Origin: Gammaproteobacteria bacterium
GTDB taxonomy: Bacteria; Pseudomonadota; Gammaproteobacteria; Burkholderiales; Thiobacillaceae
DNA length: 5,764 nucleotides
NCBI GenBank assembly: GCA_018820745.1
Contig: JAHJNP010000388.1
Coordinates: 1-5,764, forward strand
Direction: 5' to 3'
Shown: piece by piece, positions 1 through 4,840 of the stretch
How the letters are laid out: every line of letters begins with the position of its first letter
How positions within the stretch are numbered: position 1 is the first letter of the stretch
Notes under the pieces: generated by a model
The model's database searches: none
Told to the model about the DNA's origin: nothing
The model's input: the letters and a program-made list of their open reading frames with translations, nothing else
Translations under genes and position numbers: made by a program

Positions 1-2183
1 CGCACGCCGAAGCGGTGCTCCTCGTCCATGATGACCAGCCCCAGGCGGGCGAACTTGACGTCCTTCTGGATCAGCCGGTGGGTGCCGATGACGATGTCGA
101 GCTTGCCGTCCGCCAGGGCCTTGAGCGCCTCGGCCTGCTCCTTCGGGCTGCGGAAGCGCGACAGCTCGGCCAGCTTGATCGGCCAGGCCGAGAAGCGGTC
201 GGAGAAGTTGTTGAAGTGCTGCTCAGCCAGCAGCGTGGTCGGCACCAGCACCGCCACCTGGTAGCCGCCCATCACCGCCATGAAGGCGGCGCGCAGCGCG
301 ACTTCGGTCTTGCCGAAGCCGACGTCGCCGCACACCAGCCGGTCCATCGGCTTGCCCGCCTGCATGTCGGCCATGACGGCCGCGATCGCAGCGGCCTGGT
401 CGGGGGTTTCCTCGTAGCCGAAGCCTTCGGCGAAGGCCTCGTAATCGTGCGGCGAGAACTGGAACGCGTGGCCCTCGCGCGCCGCGCGCAGCGCGTACAG
501 GTTCAGCAATTCGGCCGCGGTGTCGCGCGCCGCCTGCATCGCGCGGCGGCGCGCCTTTTCCCATTGGTCGGTGCCGAGCTTGTGCAAAGGCGCCGCGCCC
601 TCGCCGGCGCCGGAATAGCGCGAGATCAGGTGCAGGTTGGACACCGGCACGTAGAGCTTGTCGCCACGGGCGTATTCGAGCTGCAAAAACTCGGTGTCGC
701 CGTCGCCGAGGTCCATGTTGATGAGGCCGAGGTAGTGGCCGACGCCGTACTGCGCGTGCACCACCGGGTCGCCCGGCTTGAGCTCGGAGAGGTCGCGCAG
801 CAGGTTGTCGATATGCGTCGCGCGGGCCTCGCGCGCGCGCCGGGTCTTCGGCGGGATTGCGTAGAGCTCGGTTTCGGTGATGACGGCGAGCGCGCCGTCG
901 CTCGTGACGAAGCCTTCGGCCAGCGGGCCGTGGGTCAGCAGGATGCGCTCGGGGCGGGGCGTGCAGTCGGCCCAGCCGTCGCACAGGGTGGCGTCGAGTC
1001 CGTGTTCGGCGAGGTATTCGTGCAGGGTTTCGCGGCGTCCGGGCGACGGCGCGACGATCAGCGTCGTGCCCTTGAAGCCTTCGATGAAACCCTGCAGCCG
1101 GGCGACCGGATGCGCCTCGCGGCGGTCCACGGAAATCGGCGGAACAGGACGGGCGAGTCCGTCGCCGGCCTGTTCCACGTCGAGCCGGGTGTAGGTCTTG
1201 GCCAGGCTGAAGAAGGCGTCGGTCGCAAGGAACAGCTCGGCGGGCGGCAACAGCGGGCGGTCCTTGTCGCCCGACAGCAGGCGGTGGCGCCCCTGCGCGT
1301 CGGCCCAGAACGCCTGCCCGGCGGGGTCGAGCGCGCCGTGGCTGACGAATTTCGTCTGCGCGGGCAGGTAGTCGAACAGCGTCGCCGTTTCCTCGAAGAA
1401 CAGCGGCAGGTAGTACTCGATGCCGGCCGGCGCGAGGCCGTTGCTGACGTCCTTGTACAGCTTGGACTTCGACGGGTCGCCCTCGAAGCGCTCGCGGAAA
1501 TTCTGCCGGAAGCGGGTGATGCCGGTCTCGTCGAGCGGGAATTCGCGCGCCGGCAACAGCCGCACCTCGTTTACCGGATAGATGCTGCGCTGGGTGTCGA
1601 CGTCGAACGCACGCAGCGTCTCGATCTCGTTGTCGAACAGGTCGATGCGGTAGGGCAGGGCGCTGCCCATGGGGAAGAGGTCGATCAGCCCGCCGCGCAC
1701 CGAAAACTCGCCCGGGGAGAATACCTGGTTGACGTGGCTGTAGCCGCCCAGCGCCATTTGCGCGCGGAAGGCGGCTTCGTCGAGCGTGTCCTTCTGCTTG
1801 AGGAAAAACGTGTGGGCGGCGAGGAAGGCCGGCGGCGCCAGCCGGTACAGCGCGGTGGAGAGCGCGACCACGGCGACATCGAACTCGCCGCGCGAAATCT
1901 GGTACAGCGTCGCCAGCCGCTCCGAAATCAGGTCCGGGTGGGGCGAGAAGCTGTCATACGGCAGGGTTTCCCAGTCGGGAAACACGCATACCCGCAGGGC
2001 GGGGTCGAACCAGCGCAGCTCCTCGGTCAGGCGATTGGCGTCCCATGCGCTGGCGCACACCACCACCAGCGGCGCGGACTGGCGCGCCAGTTCGGCCAGA
2101 TAGAGCGCGTCGGCCGCGCCGGAGAGCCCGGACTGGCCGCGCAACGGACCGGAGGATCGGGGAGGGGGGAAAAGGAACGCCAT
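1..2183 (-). CDS. mfd: Transcription-repair coupling factor Mfd, N-terminal 727 codons (3' end beyond the window edge)
   Basis: Mfd is a cytoplasmic SF2 DNA translocase. It pushes stalled RNA polymerase off damaged template and recruits UvrA for nucleotide excision repair. Reading leftward from the ATG at 2183-2181, the frame is open to the window edge. Residues 1 to about 340 form the UvrB-like region, with the Mfd-typical stretches ETLPYDSFSPHPDLISERL and SVRGGLIDLFP. The RNA-polymerase-interacting domain lies at about 467-545 (from LKPGDPVVHAQYGVGHY). The translocase begins near 570, with Walker A GDVGFGKTE (Lys625) and Walker B DEEH at 720-723, where the window ends. Family members are about 1150 residues, so roughly 420 are missing here, including the rest of the helicase lobes and the C-terminal domain. 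The start is well fixed: an in-frame TAA lies eight codons upstream (2207-2205) and there is no other ATG between. There is no Shine-Dalgarno. The gene is divergent from ppa. Identification is essentially certain from motifs and domain order. Confidence 0.97.
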   Translation of the reverse strand, partial: MAFLFPPPRSSGPLRGQSGLSGAADALYLAELARQSAPLVVVCASAWDANRLTEELRWFDPALRVCVFPDWETLPYDSFSPHPDLISERLATLYQISRGEFDVAVVALSTALYRLAPPAFLAAHTFFLKQKDTLDEAAFRAQMALGGYSHVNQVFSPGEFSVRGGLIDLFPMGSALPYRIDLFDNEIETLRAFDVDTQRSIYPVNEVRLLPAREFPLDETGITRFRQNFRERFEGDPSKSKLYKDVSNGLAPAGIEYYLPLFFEETATLFDYLPAQTKFVSHGALDPAGQAFWADAQGRHRLLSGDKDRPLLPPAELFLATDAFFSLAKTYTRLDVEQAGDGLARPVPPISVDRREAHPVARLQGFIEGFKGTTLIVAPSPGRRETLHEYLAEHGLDATLCDGWADCTPRPERILLTHGPLAEGFVTSDGALAVITETELYAIPPKTRRAREARATHIDNLLRDLSELKPGDPVVHAQYGVGHYLGLINMDLGDGDTEFLQLEYARGDKLYVPVSNLHLISRYSGAGEGAAPLHKLGTDQWEKARRRAMQAARDTAAELLNLYALRAAREGHAFQFSPHDYEAFAEGFGYEETPDQAAAIAAVMADMQAGKPMDRLVCGDVGFGKTEVALRAAFMAVMGGYQVAVLVPTTLLAEQHFNNFSDRFSAWPIKLAELSRFRSPKEQAEALKALADGKLDIVIGTHRLIQKDVKFARLGLVIMDEEHRFGV

Positions 2184-2188
2184 GCAAA

Positions 2189-2223
2189 TAGCGGGATTAT
2201 AGGATTAATCGCTGGCGAGCGAA
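2189..2223 (-). promoter_or_regulatory. Predicted mfd promoter giving a near-leaderless mRNA
   Basis: On the minus strand a perfect TATAAT (-10) lies at 2201-2196. A weak -35, TTCGCT (2223-2218, three of six consensus bases), sits 16 bp upstream. Transcription would start near A2189, only about six bases before the mfd ATG at 2183. The -10 box lies between the last upstream in-frame stop and the start codon. The discriminator after the -10 is CCCGC, a GC-rich type that in other bacteria is linked to ppGpp/DksA control. The -10 is clear. The -35 and the start site are inferred. Confidence 0.6.
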
Positions 2224-2232
2224 GGGTTGGGC

Positions 2233-2251
2233 GGCGGGTATAATGCCCGCC
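2233..2251 (+). promoter_or_regulatory. Predicted ppa promoter: perfect -10 framed by an inverted repeat
   Basis: A perfect TATAAT lies at 2239-2244, about 30 bases before the ppa ATG, predicting a start near 2251 and a leader of roughly 24 nt. The box is flanked by GGCGGG (2233-2238) and CCCGCC (2246-2251), exact reverse complements with TATAATG between them. No convincing -35 hexamer is present at the right distance (2216-2221 reads CGAGCG), and there is no TG extension. The promoter may therefore depend on an activator or on strong -10 contacts. The dyad could be an operator, or only the GC-rich discriminator and its chance complement. Confidence 0.6.
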
Positions 2252-2274
2252 TTCCCTTGTTTGTGTGACACCCC

Positions 2275-2823
2275 ATGAGCCTTAACAAAGTCAGTTCCGG
2301 CCGCAACCTGCCCGACGATTTAAACGTCGTCATCGAAATCCCCGCCCACGGCGAACCCATCAAATACGAAGTCGACAAGGAATCCGGCGCCATGTTCGTC
2401 GATCGCTTCATGTCGACGGCCATGCACTACCCCTGCAACTACGGCTATATCCCGCACACCCTGTCGGAAGACGGCGACCCGGTCGACGTGCTGGTGATCA
2501 CCCCGATTCCGCTGATTACCGGCGTGGTGGTGCGCTGCCGTCCCATCGGCATGCTGAAGATGACCGACGAAGCCGGGGTGGACGGCAAGCTGCTGGCAGT
2601 GCCGGTCGACAAGCTGTGCGGCCTCTACAAGGGCGTGCACCGGCCCGAAGACCTGCAAGCCCTGTTGCTGGCGCAGATATCGCATTTCTTCGAGCACTAT
2701 AAGGACCTCGAAGAAGGCAAGTGGGTCAAGGTCGATGGCTGGGTCGGCATCGACGACGCCCGCGCCGAGATTCTGGCGGGCGTGGAGCGCTACCGCAACG
2801 CCAAGGACAAGCCCGCTTTTTAA
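2275..2823 (+). CDS. ppa: Inorganic pyrophosphatase, family I (soluble, Mg-dependent)
   Basis: This 182-residue cytoplasmic enzyme hydrolyses pyrophosphate to two phosphates, pulling biosynthetic reactions forward. Length matches the bacterial family I enzymes (E. coli 176). The signature DGDPVDV lies at 66-72. Using the E. coli active-site list from memory, every residue is present with a +1 offset: E21, K30, E32, R44, Y52, Y56, D66, D68, D71, D98, D103, K105, Y142 and K143. An intact, active enzyme is therefore expected. The ATG at 2275 gives the normal N-terminus ([15 protein letters not shown]). The Shine-Dalgarno is poor: GTGTGACACCCC precedes the start with no purine-rich core. The phosphoesterase gene downstream starts inside the stop codon, so the two are probably cotranscribed from the TATAAT promoter at 2239. 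In a sulfur oxidiser this enzyme would compete with ATP sulfurylase for pyrophosphate, but nothing here shows a direct link. Confidence 0.97.
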   Translation: MSLNKVSSGRNLPDDLNVVIEIPAHGEPIKYEVDKESGAMFVDRFMSTAMHYPCNYGYIPHTLSEDGDPVDVLVITPIPLITGVVVRCRPIGMLKMTDEAGVDGKLLAVPVDKLCGLYKGVHRPEDLQALLLAQISHFFEHYKDLEEGKWVKVDGWVGIDDARAEILAGVERYRNAKDKPAF

Positions 2824-3374
2824 TGAAAGTCTGCATTCTTTCCGACTCCCACGACAACCGCCGGTTGCTGGGCGCTGCCGTCGAGCATGCCAGGGCGCAC
2901 GGGGCGGAAGCGGTGCTGCACTGCGGCGACGTGGTTGCGCCGACCACGCTGCGCGTGCTGCAGAAATACGAACTGCCGGTGCACGTCATCCACGGCAACA
3001 ACACCGGCGACCTCTACAACATGAGCCGGCTGGCCGCCGAGCCCAACAGCGTGATTCGCTACCACGGCCAGGACGCCTCCTTCACCCTGGCCGACCGCGA
3101 CCTGTTCCTGGTGCACTATCCCCACTACGCGCAGGCGCTCGCCTGTACCGGCGACTACGATCTTGTGTGCTGCGGTCACGACCATAAATCGAGCATCGCG
3201 CAAGTCGCCACCGTCAAGGGCGGCCACACCTGGCTGATCAACCCCGGCACCGTCGGCGGCGTCGGCGCGCCGCCCACCTACATCATGGCCGACCTCGCCA
3301 CCATGCAGTTCGAGATCGTCACGATCGAGGCTGCGCCGGCTTCGGTGCTGCCTCCGGTGACCCCGCATGTCTGA
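2823..3374 (+). CDS. YfcE/MJ0936-type metallophosphoesterase
   Basis: This 183-residue protein belongs to the small calcineurin-like phosphoesterases (YfcE/MJ0936 group). These are cytoplasmic, two-metal enzymes that cleave phosphodiester model substrates and whose natural substrate is mostly unknown. All metal-binding blocks are visible in order: D8-x-H10 in LSDSHDN, G35-D36 in HCGDVV, G58-N59-N60 in HGNNTGD, H98 in VHYPH, and G118-H119-D120-H121 in CGHDHKS, followed by the family-typical INPGTVGG. The start ATG at 2823 shares its A with the ppa stop (TAATG), giving translational coupling; the ORF remains open further upstream, but only inside ppa in another frame. No signal peptide is present. 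The last 13 residues (APASVLPPVTPHV) are a loose tail. A strong terminator follows 19 bases after the stop. Pairing with ppa may be practical (shared phosphate chemistry) or merely positional. Confidence 0.93.
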   Translation: MKVCILSDSHDNRRLLGAAVEHARAHGAEAVLHCGDVVAPTTLRVLQKYELPVHVIHGNNTGDLYNMSRLAAEPNSVIRYHGQDASFTLADRDLFLVHYPHYAQALACTGDYDLVCCGHDHKSSIAQVATVKGGHTWLINPGTVGGVGAPPTYIMADLATMQFEIVTIEAAPASVLPPVTPHV

Positions 3375-3392
3375 GGGCAGGGGCTTGAATGA

Positions 3393-3427
3393 ATAAAAAA
3401 ACGGGGCGTGACGCCCCGTTTTTTTAT
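3393..3427. terminator. Bidirectional rho-independent terminator
   Basis: A perfect inverted repeat with 17-base arms around a single central G (3410). The GC core ACGGGGCGT (3401-3409) is complementary to ACGCCCCGT (3411-3419). The core is bordered by seven A on the left (3395-3401) and seven T on the right (3419-3425), so a stem followed by a U tract forms on either strand. It sits between two convergent genes: 19 bases after the phosphoesterase stop and about 14 bases after the rhodanese stop read on the other strand. It should end both transcripts. Confidence 0.95.
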
Positions 3428-3440
3428 GGGTGAAGCCGCT

Positions 3441-4094
3441 TTATTTCGCTGGCTTGACCGTGCTCAGGCCGAGCATTTCCCAATCCTGCATGCCACCCCG
3501 GTACCACTTGATTTTATCTGCCGGGTAGCCGATTTTCAGCAGGCCCCTGATGTTGGTGGGCGATTGGCCGCACCAGGGTCCGTTGCAGAACATGACGACG
3601 GTTTTGGCGTTGTCGAACATGTAGAAACCGTCCTGGCTCCTGACGCCTAAATGTTTTTCAAGGATGTCCTGAACGGTGATGGGATCGGATTTGCCGATGT
3701 TGAGCTTGTCCCATGGAATGTTGATTGTGCCCGGGATCGTGCCTTTCGCGACCCAATCAGGTGTGCGCGAGTCGACCACGAGGATGCTTTTGTCGCCGTC
3801 GTTCATCTTCTTTAGATAGTGAATGACTTCCAGTTCACCGATGGTCGCGACGCCCGGCGCCAGTTCCCCCGGCTGAATGCAGAAGGGTGGGCACTTGCGC
3901 GAGGTCTTGGCAAAGTCAGGATTGATGGTGTTTTTCTGGTCCTGATTGCGCATGATCGCGACTTTCTGGTCGCCATGCATGACCTCGACCGAGGGCAGGC
4001 CGGCGGCGATGGCGACTTCCAGCGCGCTTGCCGTCATGGGCATGGCAAGGGAGGTAAACAGGGCAGATACGGTGAATAGGGTGCGAAGCTTCAT
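3441..4094 (-). CDS. Exported rhodanese-like sulfurtransferase
   Basis: This 217-residue protein has a clear Sec signal peptide (MKLRTLFTVS start, hydrophobic core, predicted cleavage after A22-S23-A24), so it should act in the periplasm. Rhodaneses carry sulfane sulfur as a persulfide on an active-site cysteine. The single rhodanese domain spans about 83-213: VVDSR (106-110), GTIPGTINIPW (118-128), VVMFC (166-170) and YRGGMQDW (198-205). The likely catalytic C170 opens a loop C-N-G-P-W-C-G-Q-S with a second cysteine, C175. That loop is longer than the usual C-x-x-G-x-R-S. An N-terminal extension (25-82) carries a C-P-P-F-C motif (C68, C72) that I associate with rhodanese-like proteins of sulfur oxidisers. 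The Shine-Dalgarno CAGGAG lies seven bases before the ATG. It follows the 78-residue exported protein by 40 bp, probably in one operon. Base composition is lower in GC than mfd/ppa. Family and location are firm. The substrate is unknown. Confidence 0.9.
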   Translation of the reverse strand: MKLRTLFTVSALFTSLAMPMTASALEVAIAAGLPSVEVMHGDQKVAIMRNQDQKNTINPDFAKTSRKCPPFCIQPGELAPGVATIGELEVIHYLKKMNDGDKSILVVDSRTPDWVAKGTIPGTINIPWDKLNIGKSDPITVQDILEKHLGVRSQDGFYMFDNAKTVVMFCNGPWCGQSPTNIRGLLKIGYPADKIKWYRGGMQDWEMLGLSTVKPAK

Positions 4095-4134
4095 TTAGGT
4101 CTCCTGAATTATGCGGGATGAGCAATCATGCTGA

Positions 4135-4371
4135 TTAATTGCAGTCCGGTTCTTGTTGGGTTGTAGCGGGTTCTGTTTGGGCTTTGGATGCGTTGCTTTG
4201 CGATGGATTTGCGTGAGTGGTTTCCTCCGGGGATGTGGATTGGTTTTCAGGGGCGTTTGTGACAGTGGGCTCGGCGTGCTGTTCGCCGGTATTGTCTGCT
4301 GCCATGGCGATGCCTACATTCAGATTCAGCACGGCTGCCATCACACAAGATAAGCGGGTTGTCTTCGTCAT
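4135..4371 (-). CDS. Small exported, disordered protein with a penultimate cysteine (unknown function)
   Basis: I do not recognise this 78-residue protein. A signal peptide is clear: MTKTTR, a hydrophobic segment to G20, then I-A-M-A-A-D with cleavage after A24 or A25. The mature part (about 53 residues) has no aromatic residue and one valine as its only sizeable hydrophobic residue. It is rich in T, Q, E, P, S, N and A, so it should be unfolded. Its single cysteine is residue 77 of 78 (ending EPDCN). Support for a real gene: an AGGAA Shine-Dalgarno six to seven bases before the ATG at 4371-4369, a well-formed signal peptide, a 40-bp gap to the rhodanese in the same direction, and a plausible promoter upstream. 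It may be a lineage-specific secreted peptide, a sulfur or metal carrier, or a decayed longer gene. No function is asserted. Confidence 0.7.
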   Translation of the reverse strand: MTKTTRLSCVMAAVLNLNVGIAMAADNTGEQHAEPTVTNAPENQSTSPEETTHANPSQSNASKAQTEPATTQQEPDCN

Positions 4372-4425
4372 CTGTTTCCTTGTGTACTAAAATTTCGTGG
4401 TTAAGGTTGAGCTTGTAAGCATCCT

Positions 4426-4437
4426 GGTGTTAGCACC
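4426..4437 (-). repeat. Imperfect 12-bp palindrome in the small-gene leader
   Basis: GGTG and CACC arms flank TTAG, so the 12 bases are symmetric except for one T/G pair. If transcription starts near 4474 it lies in the 5' leader and could form a short RNA hairpin; as DNA it could be a small operator. It is short enough to be chance. Confidence 0.35.
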
Positions 4438-4480
4438 TTGTGTGCCATCGCGTGATCGCTTTGATTGGAAAAGCTTTTGC

Positions 4481-4508
4481 GTTATTTGCGGTCCCGAAAA
4501 GCTGACAA
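4481..4508 (-). promoter_or_regulatory. Candidate sigma-70 promoter for the small protein/rhodanese unit
   Basis: On the minus strand, TTGTCA (4508-4503, five of six -35 bases) is followed after 16 bp by AATAAC (4486-4481, four of six -10 bases). The start would be near 4474, giving a leader of about 100 nt before the ATG at 4371. The -35 overlaps a CTGAC/GTCAG dyad, and the 30-bp palindrome lies about 50-75 bp upstream of the start, a position suited to an activator. Inferred from consensus only. Confidence 0.45.
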
Positions 4509-4517
4509 AATCGTCAG
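4502..4517. promoter_or_regulatory. Short dyad CTGAC-N6-GTCAG
   Basis: CTGAC (4502-4506) and GTCAG (4513-4517) are exact reverse complements separated by AAAATC. It overlaps the predicted leftward -35 and lies four bases from the 30-bp palindrome. On the minus strand the stem is followed by CTTTT, a weak terminator-like arrangement, but five base pairs are too few to call one. It could be an operator. Confidence 0.4.
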
Positions 4518-4521
4518 GCGG

Positions 4522-4551
4522 GACGTCATGCTGTCATGACAACATGACGTC
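4522..4551. promoter_or_regulatory. 30-bp near-perfect palindrome, likely operator
   Basis: The outer arms GACGTCATG (4522-4530) and CATGACGTC (4543-4551) share one centre of symmetry (between 4536 and 4537) with an inner perfect palindrome TGTCATGACA (4532-4541). Only the C4531/A4542 pair breaks symmetry. GTCATG recurs at 4525 and 4533, and CATGAC at 4535 and 4543, each with an 8-bp step, as if two or more dimers bind side by side. The site is central in a divergent intergenic region, which suits a shared regulator. No regulator gene is in the window and I cannot assign a family. Confidence 0.65.
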
Positions 4552-4620
4552 GGAAGTCGGGTTGAATGGCGCGGCTGGCATTGCTGCAGAAAACAATAGA
4601 GAGGCGCATCGGGTCGTCCC

Positions 4621-4656
4621 CCGGTCCCTTCCGTGGTCGCCCGCGTGACCGGACCG
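4621..4656. repeat. GC-rich inverted repeats in two registers
   Basis: CCGGTC (4621-4626) is complementary to GACCGG (4647-4652), and, shifted by one base, CGGTCC (4622-4627) to GGACCG (4651-4656). GGTC (4635-4638) can also pair with GACC (4647-4650). A stem-loop would form in RNA from either strand. There is no T tract, so it is not an intrinsic terminator. Role unknown. Confidence 0.4.
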
Positions 4657-4740
4657 CAAACACTTCCTCTTATTCGCGCATAGAAAACTTCGATTGAGAT
4701 AGCGCACTTGCCCGTGGCGGCAGGTGCGGCCTTCGGAGTA

Positions 4741-4811
4741 CCATTTGAAGGATTCAATTCCGGGCGAATAACCCGGTTATCCGGGTGGAAATCCCAGGTA
4801 ATTTCAAATGG
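4741..4811 (+). promoter_or_regulatory. Structured qmoA leader with mutually exclusive helices (cis-regulatory candidate)
   Basis: A closing helix CCATTTGAA (4741-4749) pairs exactly with TTCAAATGG (4803-4811). Inside it GGATT (4750-4754) can stack against AATCC (4790-4794), and ACCCGG (4771-4776) pairs with CCGGGT (4781-4786) over a TTAT loop. Competing local pairings exist: TTGAA (4745-4749) with TTCAA (4753-4757) over GGA, and CCGGG (4760-4764) with CCCGG (4772-4776). So both the closing stem and the GC stem have an alternative partner, as in two-state RNA leaders. It ends about 17 bases before the qmoA Shine-Dalgarno. I do not recognise it as a known riboswitch class. It could instead be a DNA operator array. 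Confidence 0.5.
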
Positions 4812-4816
4812 CTTTG

Positions 4817-4833
4817 CATCCATCGGATGGAGG
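4817..4833 (+). promoter_or_regulatory. qmoA ribosome binding site partly overlapped by a small hairpin
   Basis: GGAGG (4829-4833) lies seven bases before the qmoA ATG and is the best ribosome site in the window; it fixes the start. CATCC (4817-4821) pairs with GGATG (4825-4829) over a three-base loop, so the stem's last base is the first base of the Shine-Dalgarno. This could tune access to it or be trivial. Confidence 0.6.
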
Positions 4834-4840
4834 AAACACA

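Larger units (their letters stand above)
4372..4840. other. 469-bp divergent intergenic region rich in dyad symmetry
   Basis: No convincing gene lies here; frames open across it lack ribosome sites and run through the inverted repeats. It separates the leftward small-protein/rhodanese unit from the rightward qmoA. In order it holds an imperfect palindrome in the presumed leftward leader, a leftward promoter candidate, a small dyad overlapping its -35, a 30-bp palindrome, a plain stretch (about 4552-4615), GC-rich inverted repeats, and a structured segment ending in the qmoA ribosome site. I found no convincing rightward sigma-70 promoter. The best, TTGATT (4461-4466) with TATTTG (4483-4488), is weak. 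No sigma-54 site with correct GG/GC spacing was seen. Confidence 0.8.

Noticed and set aside
223..984. Leftward 253-codon frame inside mfd
   Set aside because: Same strand as mfd but another frame; arginine/alanine/proline-rich composition typical of a shifted GC-rich reading, no motif.
15..2243. A 742-codon uninterrupted rightward open frame opposite mfd
   Set aside because: It is the mirror of mfd in GC-rich DNA. Its translation is dominated by R, G, A, V, E and Q with no recognisable domain, whereas the opposite strand encodes Mfd with all motifs in order.
2320..3368. Leftward frames opposite ppa and the phosphoesterase (2320-2697 and 2820-3368)
   Set aside because: Both are antisense shadows of genes with complete catalytic motifs; His/Val/Ala-rich, no ribosome site.
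4502..4530. Rightward promoter with CTGACA as -35
   Set aside because: CTGACA is a five-of-six -35, but the sequence 16-18 bp downstream (around 4524-4531) has no acceptable -10.
4577..4592. TGGCA followed by TGC as a sigma-54 promoter for qmoA
   Set aside because: The GG and GC elements are not at the required spacing.
4397..4648. Rightward 83-codon frame in the intergenic region
   Set aside because: GTG start without a Shine-Dalgarno, runs through the CTGAC dyad and the 30-bp palindrome, and shows no signal peptide or motif.
4621..4656. Intrinsic terminator at the GC-rich inverted repeat
   Set aside because: No T run follows on either strand, and nothing upstream on either side needs termination here.
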